Assembly: GCF_000262045.1 (NCBI RefSeq)
Contig: NZ_AJVF01000013.1
Coordinates: forward strand, 186,001-250,000
Length of the DNA stretch: 64,000 nucleotides
Source: Bacillus siamensis KCTC 13613
GTDB taxonomy: Bacteria > Bacillota > Bacilli > Bacillales > Bacillaceae
Direction of reading: 5' to 3'
A program made the translations under genes and the position numbers. Positions 56,856 through 64,000 of the stretch are shown piece by piece. Positions within the stretch are counted from its first letter, which is position 1; the number at the start of each line of letters is the position of its first letter. The notes under the pieces were generated by a model, which saw only the letters and a program-made list of their open reading frames with translations, searched no databases and had not been told where the DNA came from.

Positions 56856-56904
56856 ACATTTCAGATAAAATTTTCCGAAACAGCCAGTGTTTTTTTTAAC
56901 ACAC

Positions 56905-56939
56905 AAAAAAAGAGCGGAAATTGCTTATTCCGCCCTTTT
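56905..56939 (-). terminator. Intrinsic terminator of recA
   Basis: AAAGGGCGGAAT / ATTTCCGCTCTTT stem with an AAGCA loop and T-run on the minus strand, a few bases after the recA stop. Confidence 0.85.
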
Positions 56940-56949
56940 AATCGTGCTT

Positions 56950-57993
56950 TTATTCTTCAAATTCAAGCTCTTCCTGAGTTTCTTCCGATTTTTCCGTAAC
57001 ACCGTTATTGTCCAAACCGTAATGTTCACGGATTTGTTCTTGAATCATCAGCATGATGTCTTTATTTTCTTTTAAGAACTGCTTGGCATTTTCACGGCCC
57101 TGTCCGAGGCGTTCTTCTTCATATGAATACCACGAGCCACTTTTTTGCACGATATCAAGTTCAGTTCCAAGGTCGATGATTTCCCCTTCTTTGGAGATTC
57201 CTTCACCGTACATGATGTCCACTTCAGCCGTACGGAACGGAGGAGCGACTTTGTTTTTTACGACTTTAATTCTCGTTTTATTCCCCATCACGTCGTTGCC
57301 CTGCTTTAATTGCTCAGCACGGCGCACTTCAAGACGCACGGAAGAATAGAATTTCAGCGCGCGTCCGCCCGGTGTCGTCTCCGGATTTCCGAACATAACG
57401 CCGACTTTTTCACGAATCTGGTTAATAAAGATTGCGATTGTTTTAGATTTATTGATGGCCCCGGAAAGCTTACGGAGCGCCTGAGACATGAGACGCGCCT
57501 GTAAACCGACGTGTGAGTCACCCATGTCACCTTCAATTTCAGCTTTTGGAACAAGCGCCGCAACAGAGTCAATGACTACGATATCAACAGCTCCGCTTCG
57601 CACCAGCGCTTCAGCAATCTCCAGCGCCTGCTCTCCCGTATCCGGCTGAGACAGAAGCAGCTCTTCGATATTGACACCGAGCTTTTGCGCATAAACAGGA
57701 TCAAGGGCATGCTCAGCATCAATAAATGCTGCCTGTCCGCCTTTTTCCTGAACCTCAGCGATTGCGTGAAGCGCTACGGTCGTTTTACCTGAGCTTTCAG
57801 GTCCGTACACTTCAATAATCCGTCCGCGCGGGTATCCGCCTATTCCGAGAGCGGTATCAAGTGCAAGGGAGCCGCTCGGCACCGTTGAAATTCTTGTATC
57901 CGTTTTTTCCCCGAGCTTCATGATGGAACCTTTGCCGAATTGTTTTTCTATTTGCTTAAGAGCCATATCTAAGGCTGCCTGACGATCACTCAT
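56950..57993 (-). CDS. recA: RecA recombinase
   Basis: RecA of 347 residues: ATP-dependent strand exchange and LexA co-protease. Walker A GPESSGKT (64-71), [14 protein letters not shown] as Walker B, the L2 region around [13 protein letters not shown], and an acidic C-terminal tail (TQEELEFEE). AAAGGAGGAAAAAAATAA precedes the ATG. It is monocistronic here: promoter with LexA box upstream, terminator downstream. Confidence 0.98.
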   Translation of the reverse strand: MSDRQAALDMALKQIEKQFGKGSIMKLGEKTDTRISTVPSGSLALDTALGIGGYPRGRIIEVYGPESSGKTTVALHAIAEVQEKGGQAAFIDAEHALDPVYAQKLGVNIEELLLSQPDTGEQALEIAEALVRSGAVDIVVIDSVAALVPKAEIEGDMGDSHVGLQARLMSQALRKLSGAINKSKTIAIFINQIREKVGVMFGNPETTPGGRALKFYSSVRLEVRRAEQLKQGNDVMGNKTRIKVVKNKVAPPFRTAEVDIMYGEGISKEGEIIDLGTELDIVQKSGSWYSYEEERLGQGRENAKQFLKENKDIMLMIQEQIREHYGLDNNGVTEKSEETQEELEFEE

Positions 57994-58028
57994 TTATTTT
58001 TTTCCTCCTTTATCTTGCCACTACATAT

Positions 58029-58057
58029 ACTATACCTTGTTTACTGACATTTGCCAA
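58029..58057 (-). promoter_or_regulatory. Sigma-A promoter of recA
   Basis: TTGGCA (58052-58057), 17-base spacer, TATAGT (58029-58034) on the minus strand. Confidence 0.8.
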
Positions 58058-58104
58058 GAAAAAAGCGAACGCATATTCGGATTTTTTCCGCGTTCGCTTT
58101 TCTT
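58057..58104 (-). terminator. Intrinsic terminator of cinA, overlapping the recA operator
   Basis: AAAAGCGAACGC and GCGTTCGCTTTTTT form a stem with a ~20-base loop, followed by T residues on the minus strand. The 3' arm shares its bases with the LexA box. Confidence 0.8.
58066..58079 (-). promoter_or_regulatory. LexA (DinR) box of recA
   Basis: CGAATATGCGTTCG on the minus strand fits the Bacillus SOS box CGAAC-N4-GTTCG with one imperfect half and is the recA box I recall from B. subtilis. It lies just upstream of the -35 and inside the terminator hairpin of cinA. Confidence 0.85.
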
Positions 58105-58164
58105 CAAAAGAACATAATTCCCTTCGTAAAAATTAAAAATCAGAGAAAACGCCCTTTTAAAACT

Positions 58165-59415
58165 TTATTTTTGATCCAGCATTTTTAAAATGAGATGGCA
58201 GCCGTATTTAGCGGCACGCTTTCTGATGCCGGTTCTTGATCCGGCAAAGTTAAATTCATGCACCTCTTCTTTTCCTTCCGCGGAAATGCCGATAAAGACG
58301 CGGCCCGGGGCATGCCCTTCCTGCGGATCCGGACCCGCAACTCCTGTAAAGCTGATACCGATATCGCTTCCGGTCAGCTTTCTGACACCGGCGGCAAGCT
58401 CGCGCGCGCACTCTTTGCTGACCGCTCCGCTATCTGCGAGCGTCTCGGCTTTCACACCGAGCACATGCTGTTTCACGCTGTCGGAATAGCAGACCACGCC
58501 CCCTGCAAAAAGTTGAGACGCGCCGCTTAAATCAGTCACCCACTCTGAAAACAGTCCGCCTGTAAAGCTTTCGGCAGAGGAGATCGTGATTCCGTTCTGT
58601 CTGCATGCTTTTGAAAGCTCCTTCACCAGGGACGTATCATCATATCCGTAGAAAAATTCACCGACACGTTCTAAAATGGCGGCTTCCGTTTCTTTTAAAA
58701 GCCGTTCTGTTTCTTTTTCATCGGCATGTTTCGCCGTTAAACGAAGCGTGACCTCGCCGTCAGCAGCAAGCGGCGCAATCGTCGGATTCGTCTGCGCGTC
58801 AATGATATCTTCTAAATCAGCTTCAAGCTGAGATTCACCGATTCCGAAAAACCGCAGCACGGTTGAAACGATTTTCTCATTTGAACCGAGCTTTTTAAGA
58901 AGCAGCGGCTTCGCTTCATTTTCAAACATCGGACGCAGCTCGCTCGGCGGTCCGGGAAGCAGCATATAAAGCCTTGATCCGTGCTCTGCAAGCATTCCCG
59001 GCGCCATGCCGAAATGATTCGCCAAAACGTCCGAGCCCTCAATAACGAGCGCCTGTTTGCGGTTATTCGGCGACATGGTCCGTTTTGTTTTCGCGAAATA
59101 CTCTTCAATCGACCGGAACGCTTCGTCATTCAAAACGAGCGGGCGTCCCAACGTGTTTGCAATGGTTTCTTTTGTTAAATCGTCCTTGGTCGGTCCGAGG
59201 CCGCCTGAAAAAATAATCAGGTCCGAGCGCTCTTCGGCAATGCGGATGACTTGCTTAAGCCGCTCCGGATTGTCACCGACAGCGGTGTGGTAAAACACGT
59301 TTACGCCGATTTCCGCCAGCTCTTTACTGATAAACTGAGCGTTCGTATTGGCGATCTGGCCGAGCAGAAGCTCTGAGCCGACTGCAATGATTTCCGCTTT
59401 TTTTGCTAATTCCAT
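58165..59415 (-). CDS. cinA: CinA, competence/damage-inducible protein (NMN amidohydrolase family)
   Basis: CinA of 416 residues. N-terminal MoaB/MogA-like domain (about 5-170; [27 protein letters not shown]) and C-terminal CinA domain (about 255-410; [26 protein letters not shown]), which in homologues deamidates NMN; the N-terminal COG1058 domain acts on ADP-ribose in some members. In B. subtilis cinA is a late competence gene next to recA. AGAAGGAC precedes the ATG. Confidence 0.95.
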   Translation of the reverse strand: MELAKKAEIIAVGSELLLGQIANTNAQFISKELAEIGVNVFYHTAVGDNPERLKQVIRIAEERSDLIIFSGGLGPTKDDLTKETIANTLGRPLVLNDEAFRSIEEYFAKTKRTMSPNNRKQALVIEGSDVLANHFGMAPGMLAEHGSRLYMLLPGPPSELRPMFENEAKPLLLKKLGSNEKIVSTVLRFFGIGESQLEADLEDIIDAQTNPTIAPLAADGEVTLRLTAKHADEKETERLLKETEAAILERVGEFFYGYDDTSLVKELSKACRQNGITISSAESFTGGLFSEWVTDLSGASQLFAGGVVCYSDSVKQHVLGVKAETLADSGAVSKECARELAAGVRKLTGSDIGISFTGVAGPDPQEGHAPGRVFIGISAEGKEEVHEFNFAGSRTGIRKRAAKYGCHLILKMLDQK

Positions 59416-59433
59416 GTTTCAAGTCCTTCTTTC

Positions 59434-60015
59434 TTAGTTAGATGTTTTTAACGCATCCCAGTTCTTCGCAAAATAATCCCAGCCGGAAATGACTGTGAAG
59501 AGCACAGCCACCCATAAAGCGATATCGCCGAACGGGAAAGAAACGAGCTCAAACGGGAGATTATGAAGTAAAAGCGCTGCAACAGCGATGATCTGAGCCC
59601 ATGTTTTAATTTTCCCCAGCATATTGGCGGCTACGACTTCCCCCGTTCCCGCCAGCACAAGTCTTAGTCCCGTTACGGCAAATTCGCGGCTGATGATGAC
59701 GATGACCATCCACGCCGGCGCAAGGTCAAACTGTACAAGCGTAATTAATGCCGCAGACACAAGCAGCTTGTCAGCCAGCGGATCTAAAAATTTCCCGAAG
59801 TTTGTCACGAGGTTCAGCTTTCTGGCATAGTAGCCATCCACCCAGTCAGTCGTTGATGCGATAATGAATAAAACAGCTCCCGTAAGATGTGCGACCGGAA
59901 TCGATTCATCCCCTATATGAAGGCTGCCCCACTGAAAAGGAACAAGCATGATAATCATAAATACAGGAATTAAAGCGATTCTTGCCAGTGTGATTTTATT
60001 CGGTAAGTTAAACAT
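59434..60015 (-). CDS. pgsA: Phosphatidylglycerophosphate synthase PgsA
   Basis: CDP-alcohol phosphatidyltransferase of 193 residues making phosphatidylglycerophosphate from CDP-diacylglycerol and glycerol-3-phosphate; an essential membrane protein. Several hydrophobic segments, and the family motif DG-x2-AR-x8-G-x3-D-x3-D is seen as DWVDGYYARK then FGKFLDPLADK. I start at the ATG at 60015 (MFNLPNKIT) with TTGGAGGGG 5 bases upstream; an in-frame start at 60060 lies inside the ymfM terminator. Confidence 0.96.
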   Translation of the reverse strand: MFNLPNKITLARIALIPVFMIIMLVPFQWGSLHIGDESIPVAHLTGAVLFIIASTTDWVDGYYARKLNLVTNFGKFLDPLADKLLVSAALITLVQFDLAPAWMVIVIISREFAVTGLRLVLAGTGEVVAANMLGKIKTWAQIIAVAALLLHNLPFELVSFPFGDIALWVAVLFTVISGWDYFAKNWDALKTSN

Positions 60016-60049
60016 AAAGCCCCTCCAATAATATGTACTCGGACGTGAA

Positions 60050-60084
60050 GAAAAAGTCATCTTAATCGTTCAGATGACTTTTTC
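60050..60084 (-). terminator. Intrinsic terminator of ymfM
   Basis: AAAAAGTCATCT / AGATGACTTTTT stem with a nine-base loop and terminal T-run, between ymfM and pgsA. Confidence 0.8.
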
Positions 60085-60089
60085 CCCTT

Positions 60090-60977
60090 TTATTTTTTCA
60101 TCTTGATTGTTATGGTCTGCGCCATCACATCATGCGGATTGAGTTCATAGGACAGAACCTCTCCGTTGATTTTAATTTTCAGGTTAGGGGCATAGCCCGT
60201 GCGTATTTCAATCTGCTTTTGATCTGTGATGTCTTTTTTGTAGGTTTCGCCTTTTTGCAGCGTTCCTTCTTTTAATGAACCGCCGCTGTCATCACGGACG
60301 CGGATCCAAGCGTTGTCGGAAGCAATCAGTTCAAGCTTGTACTTATCAGCTCCGGAAACATTGTATGAAGAAGCGGAGCCTTCTGTTCCGGCCGCTTTGA
60401 TCTCTGTCTTTTCACTGCTCTTTTCTTTCTTTTTCTGCTCTGGCGCTTTTTTGTCTTTTTTGCTGTCAGTCTGCGCTCCGTCATTTGTATTGCCGTCGTT
60501 TTTCAGCGCAGAATCCTTAGGAATCTCATACTTGCTCTCACTTTGGGTGACGGCCTTATTGCTGTCAGTCTGCCCGGACTTGCTAATTCCAAACTGAATA
60601 ATCGCATACACGATCGCAATGACGATAATCACACCGATGACAATAAGAACGGTCGGAAGCCATTCCGCCGCCTTTGAGGACTTAGGCAGCTCCCTTTGCA
60701 TGGCGAGACCGGAGATTTTCTCCGACACATCGTCATGATACGTGTTCGGGATGTCTTTTTTATATTCTTCAAATAATTGGTCTGAATCAAGCCCGACAGC
60801 TTCTGCGTATTGCTTGATAAACGCCCGCACATAAAAATTGCCGGGAATGACGTCATAGGAGCCTTCTTCCAGAGCGGTTAAGTATCTTTTCTGAATTTTC
60901 GTCGCTGCCTGGAGTTCATCCAATGACATCCCTTTTTCCTCTCTGGCTTCTTTAAGCCGGATTGCTAATTCTGTCAC
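60090..60977 (-). CDS. ymfM: YmfM, RodZ-like membrane protein with N-terminal HTH
   Basis: Protein of 295 residues with RodZ architecture: a Cro/CI-type helix-turn-helix domain (about 1-70; LKEAREEKGMSLDEL, TKIQKRYLTALEEG), a single membrane helix (about 102-124, Val/Ile-rich), a Lys/Glu/Ser-rich linker (about 125-205) and an extracytoplasmic DUF4115-type domain (about 210-295). RodZ homologues link to MreB and cell shape. I start at the GTG at 60977 (TELAIRLKEA) because GGAAGGTG lies 6 bases upstream; a TTG three codons earlier overlaps that site. Confidence 0.9.
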   Translation of the reverse strand: MTELAIRLKEAREEKGMSLDELQAATKIQKRYLTALEEGSYDVIPGNFYVRAFIKQYAEAVGLDSDQLFEEYKKDIPNTYHDDVSEKISGLAMQRELPKSSKAAEWLPTVLIVIGVIIVIAIVYAIIQFGISKSGQTDSNKAVTQSESKYEIPKDSALKNDGNTNDGAQTDSKKDKKAPEQKKKEKSSEKTEIKAAGTEGSASSYNVSGADKYKLELIASDNAWIRVRDDSGGSLKEGTLQKGETYKKDITDQKQIEIRTGYAPNLKIKINGEVLSYELNPHDVMAQTITIKMKK

Positions 60978-60995
60978 AACAAACACCTTCCAATA

Positions 60996-61787
60996 TTAAA
61001 AATCAAAGCTTGAAAAACCGGTCTGATCAAATATTTGCGGTTCTTCTGCATGTTCATATGTAATGACTTCGTCAGGATCATTTCTGAGTTCGATAATATA
61101 ATCGAAATCATCGAGCGTATACTCCGAATTTTGAACAAAAATATCCGGGTGCTCCACGACCTTTGTCGCCGGGAGCCTCATAATTTCACTGACGAGCTGA
61201 AGATGGCGCTCAGAGCCCCGTCTTGTCGAAACGATGCCATCAAGGATAAATACGTTTTCCGTGCTGTATTCATCGGCAACCAGCTGGCTGCGGATTGTTT
61301 GTTTTAACAGCGTTGAAGATACGAAAAGCCACCTTTTGCTGGCACAGACGCTTGAGGCAACGATGGACTCCGTTTTTCCGACCCGCGGCATTCCCCGGAT
61401 TCCGATCAGTTTGTGTCCTTCTTTTTTAAACAGCTCAGCCATAAAGTCAACCAAAAGGCCAAGCTCGTCCCTTTCAAAACGGAAGGTTTTTTTATCATCG
61501 GCATCACGCTGAATGTATCTTCCGTGACGGACTGCGAGACGGTCGCGAAGCCTCGGTTCTCTCAGCTTCGTTACTTTAATGGTCTCCATTGTTTTTAAAA
61601 TTGATTCCAATCGTTTAATTTGATCTATATGCCGGCATCTGAGCAGCATTCCCCTTCTGGAAAGGTCGACACCGTTAATTGTGACAATATTAATTGACAG
61701 CATCCCGAGAAGAGATGAAATATCCCCGAGCAGGCCGGGGCGGTTCACTTGAATTTCATATTCAAAATACCATTCGAGCTTTGCCAA
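60996..61787 (-). CDS. ymfK: YmfK, conserved protein with ACT-like and P-loop-like regions (DUF3388)
   Basis: Conserved protein of 263 residues. An N-terminal ACT-like segment (about 5-80; VNRPGLLGDISSLLG) precedes a region with GMPRVGKTE at ~135-143, which reads like a P-loop, and an acidic C-terminus. The function is not known to me. I start at the TTG at 61787 (reading MAKLEWYFE) because GGAGGGG lies 9 bases upstream; the ATG at 61805 is the beginning of that site. It is followed by ymfM 18 bases later. Confidence 0.88.
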   Translation of the reverse strand: MAKLEWYFEYEIQVNRPGLLGDISSLLGMLSINIVTINGVDLSRRGMLLRCRHIDQIKRLESILKTMETIKVTKLREPRLRDRLAVRHGRYIQRDADDKKTFRFERDELGLLVDFMAELFKKEGHKLIGIRGMPRVGKTESIVASSVCASKRWLFVSSTLLKQTIRSQLVADEYSTENVFILDGIVSTRRGSERHLQLVSEIMRLPATKVVEHPDIFVQNSEYTLDDFDYIIELRNDPDEVITYEHAEEPQIFDQTGFSSFDF

Positions 61788-61887
61788 ATGATATACCCCC
61801 TCCATTGTGGCAAATTTTTACCTTCCTTTATCATAAAACATTTTTCTCTAATTAGAAAGAAGAATGTTGCTCTATAGAGGAAAACAT

Positions 61888-61920
61888 AAAAAAAGAGAGG
61901 AGAAAATCCTCCCCTCTTAA
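61888..61920 (-). terminator. Intrinsic terminator of ymfJ
   Basis: AAGAGGGGAGGA / TCCTCTCTTTTTTT stem and T-run on the minus strand overlapping the end of ymfJ. Confidence 0.8.
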
Positions 61921-62174
61921 TGAGTGCTGTTATTTTCAACAAGCTTCACCATCATATTTGCAATGGCGCGCTGTTCATCTTCAGAAGCAACGCTCCAAAG
62001 ATCAGCAAGCACTTTTTCCTGATGGTTTTTCGAGTCGACTTCGTTCGCAAGGTAACCGCCGATTTCTGTAGCGAGGTCAGTGATCGTTTCATCACTCATC
62101 CCTTTTTCCTGTGCATAGTTCAATCTGTCACCAAGGAAATTCTTCCAATTATCCCAGTTTTCTAATACTGACAT
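61917..62174 (-). CDS. ymfJ: YmfJ, small conserved DUF3243 protein
   Basis: Small conserved Bacillus protein of 85 residues, mostly helical, starting MSVLENWDNWKNFLGDRLN and ending KLVENNSTH. I recognise the family (DUF3243) but not a function. The ATG at 62174 has TGGAGGAAGCCAAC upstream; a longer in-frame ORF from 62240 lacks such a site. It is followed by its own terminator. Confidence 0.88.
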   Translation of the reverse strand: MSVLENWDNWKNFLGDRLNYAQEKGMSDETITDLATEIGGYLANEVDSKNHQEKVLADLWSVASEDEQRAIANMMVKLVENNSTH

Positions 62175-62249
62175 GTTGGCTTCCTCCATTTCATCTGTTG
62201 TTACAAAATTATTTTGTCCGTGCAGATGCAAACTATACACACATTTTTT

Positions 62250-62978
62250 TCAGCAGTGCCAGCCGCCGTTTACCGATAATATATGTCCGGTAATATAGGA
62301 AGCCTTCTCCGATAATAAAAACGCTGCCGCTTCGGCGATTTCCTCGGGATTTGCCAGCCGGCCCGCGGGTATTTCCTCTGCCAATGCTTCTTTTTCATCA
62401 GACGTAAACTGATCAAGCATATTCGTATCAACGGCGCCCGGTGAGACTGCGTTCACGCGGACGCCGCTCGGAGCGAGCTCTTTGGCAAGCGCTTTGACGA
62501 ACGAATGCTGCGCTCCTTTGACCATGCTGTATAACACTTCGCACGATGCGCCTGTTTCTCCCCATACGGAACCGATCGCGACGATGCCTCCGCTTTTTTT
62601 CCGGATCATGCCGGGCACCAGATTACGCGCCAACAAAAACGGGCTCGTCACATGCAGCTGCACCATCCCCCGCGCCGTGTCATCCGTCACGTCTGTAATC
62701 AGGCCGAAATGACTTTTGCCGCTGTTTAATATCAGAGCGTCCACAGGCTGATTAACGGAGCGGCTGAGTGTCTCCGCGCCTTCCGGTGAGGACAGATCCG
62801 CCTGAATAACGGAAGCTTTTACACCGAATGATGCGCTCAACCTTTCCGCAAGCCTGTGTGCGGCTTCTTTATTAGAATGATAATGCAAAAGCACGTCATA
62901 TCCGTTTTTTGCGAGGACTTCACTTATACTTTGTCCGATTCCGCCGCTTGCTCCGGTGACGAGCGCTGTCTGTTTCAT
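62250..62978 (-). CDS. ymfI: YmfI, short-chain dehydrogenase/reductase (FabG-like)
   Basis: SDR-family oxidoreductase of 242 residues. Cofactor motif TGASGGIG at the N-terminus, LILNSGKS in the position of NNAG, and catalytic Ser (SVWGE region) with YSMVKGA giving YxxxK. The substrate is unknown; FabG-like reduction of an oxo group with NADPH is the likely chemistry. The start is the ATG at 62978 with GAAGGAATG upstream. It sits downstream of ymfH behind a terminator hairpin. Confidence 0.92.
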   Translation of the reverse strand: MKQTALVTGASGGIGQSISEVLAKNGYDVLLHYHSNKEAAHRLAERLSASFGVKASVIQADLSSPEGAETLSRSVNQPVDALILNSGKSHFGLITDVTDDTARGMVQLHVTSPFLLARNLVPGMIRKKSGGIVAIGSVWGETGASCEVLYSMVKGAQHSFVKALAKELAPSGVRVNAVSPGAVDTNMLDQFTSDEKEALAEEIPAGRLANPEEIAEAAAFLLSEKASYITGHILSVNGGWHC

Positions 62979-63002
62979 CAATCAACATTCCTTCTTTCCC
63001 CA

Positions 63003-63039
63003 GAAAAACATCCCTCAGGGCGTGAGGGATGTTTTTTTA
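63003..63039 (-). terminator. Intrinsic terminator after ymfH
   Basis: AAACATCCCTCA / TGAGGGATGTTT stem with a short loop. T-runs on both sides could let it work in either direction. Confidence 0.8.
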
Positions 63040-64000
63040 TGATTTTGGCACGACTTTGCAGACTGTCAGCCTGTCTTCTGACACTTCTTCTTTAATGACC
63101 CGCTCTACGTCTTCCAGGGTGATCTGCTCCAGTACGGTTACAACATCAAACAGACTCATATCTAAAAAGGCGTAGCGCGTGAATTGGTTGGCGATATATT
63201 CAGGCGAATTGAGCGCTTTTAAAAATGACCCGATTTTCTTTTTTCTCGCCAGGTCAAGTTTTTCCGCAGTCACGGCTGATCCCGCATCAAGCAGCATCTG
63301 TTTTAATTCGTCAGCAAGCTTATCCGGCTCCGGTGTATCTCCTCCGACAGAGGCAAAACCGAATCCGTATTCAGCCGTATAATCAAAGCTGAAGGTTTCA
63401 TCAATGTAGCCTTTGTCGTACAAGTCGCCGTAATGCGGTGAGCTTTTTCCGAAGAGACATTCAAGCATGAGGTTCATGCTGAGCTCGTGCTTCAACAGCT
63501 CCCGCCCCGTTTTATAAGGGTTTTTCGCCTTTAAGCCGACAAGACATTTTGAGCCTTGGACGTTCATTTTTAATTCCTGCTCCCGGCGGAAAACCGCTTC
63601 CTGCTCCTGAACTTCTTCACGTTTGATTTCAGGCTGATCTGTAAACGGCTTTTTCTCCTGGTTTTTCCGCACCTGGCTGATGATCGCTTCAGGATCAACG
63701 GGACCGACGATAAAGAGCAGCATATTGCTCGGGTGATAAAATGTTTCATAGCACTCATACAGCAGATCTTTCGTAATATGTGAGATGCTTTCTACCGTTC
63801 CGGCAATGTCAATTTTCACGGGGTGGTCTTTATACATATTTTCGATAAGACCGAAAAACAGCCGCCAATCCGGATTATCATCATACATGTTAATTTCTTG
63901 GCCGATGATGCCTTTTTCTTTTTCCACTGATTTTTCCGTGAAATACGGATCTTGAACAAAATCCACGAGTGTTTCCAGGTTTTTCTCTACATTTGAAGTG
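63037..64000 (-). CDS. ymfH: YmfH, M16-family (insulinase-type) peptidase homologue, C-terminal part
   Basis: The last ~320 residues of an M16-family protein; the frame stays open to the window edge and the N-terminus lies outside. The Glu-rich KGIIGQEINMYDDNP near the start of the visible part is where the third zinc ligand is found in this family, while the HxxEH motif must lie beyond the window. The ymfF-ymfH pair resembles two-subunit processing peptidases; in B. subtilis this region is linked to Skf toxin and competence/biofilm effects only loosely. Ends CKVVPKS. Confidence 0.92.
   Translation of the reverse strand, partial: TSNVEKNLETLVDFVQDPYFTEKSVEKEKGIIGQEINMYDDNPDWRLFFGLIENMYKDHPVKIDIAGTVESISHITKDLLYECYETFYHPSNMLLFIVGPVDPEAIISQVRKNQEKKPFTDQPEIKREEVQEQEAVFRREQELKMNVQGSKCLVGLKAKNPYKTGRELLKHELSMNLMLECLFGKSSPHYGDLYDKGYIDETFSFDYTAEYGFGFASVGGDTPEPDKLADELKQMLLDAGSAVTAEKLDLARKKKIGSFLKALNSPEYIANQFTRYAFLDMSLFDVVTVLEQITLEDVERVIKEEVSEDRLTVCKVVPKS

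Overview
The window comes from a Bacillus of the B. subtilis species complex, most likely the B. velezensis / B. amyloliquefaciens group. This rests on gene order (ymfH-ymfI-ymfJ-ymfK-ymfM-pgsA-cinA-recA-pbpX-rny-ymdB-spoVS-tdh-kbl-miaB-ymcA-cotE-mutS-mutL followed by a bacillaene-type trans-AT polyketide cluster), on protein sequences that follow but do not equal those I remember from B. subtilis 168, and on the absence of pksA, ymzD and ymcC between mutL and the polyketide genes. Nearly every gene is on the minus strand, so the window is inverted relative to the usual Bacillus map.

Region 1 (1-39412) is the front part of the bacillaene (bae/pks) locus. In transcription order it reads baeB, baeC, baeD, baeE, acpK, baeG, baeH, baeI, baeJ, baeL and a truncated baeM. 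A strong sigma-A-type promoter lies in the 314-base gap between baeB and baeC. BaeJ and BaeL are giant modular enzymes with no in-line acyltransferases. BaeC and BaeE supply malonyl units in trans, BaeD is the probable proofreading hydrolase, and BaeE also carries the trans-acting enoyl reductase. AcpK, BaeG, BaeH and BaeI install a beta-methyl branch on the tandem Trp-flagged carrier proteins of BaeL. BaeJ and BaeL both end in non-elongating ketosynthases, and the next protein begins with the dehydratase domain, so modules are split across subunits. No pksF-like decarboxylating ketosynthase lies between acpK and baeG.

Region 2 (39413-42437) is an AT-rich accessory island between baeB and mutL. 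It holds stop-interrupted reading-frame remnants, a plus-strand two-gene unit (a Sec-exported bacteriocin-like peptide and a small two-helix membrane protein) with its own promoter and terminator, and a tyrosine-recombinase pseudogene whose stop codon falls just before the catalytic Tyr. The two-gene unit is the best candidate here for something undescribed.

Region 3 (42438-64000) is core chromosome. It covers mismatch repair (mutS, mutL), spore coat (cotE) and sporulation (spoVS), tRNA modification and RNA processing factors (miaB, ymcA), threonine catabolism (tdh, kbl), RNase Y and YmdB, PbpX, RecA under LexA control, CinA, phosphatidylglycerophosphate synthase and the ymf genes. Several promoters can be read directly: recA with a LexA box, spoVS sigma-H, cotE sigma-E and sigma-K, pbpX ECF-type, and rny and miaB sigma-A. 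Many intrinsic terminators are visible. No rRNA, tRNA, CRISPR array, complete insertion sequence or riboswitch was recognised.
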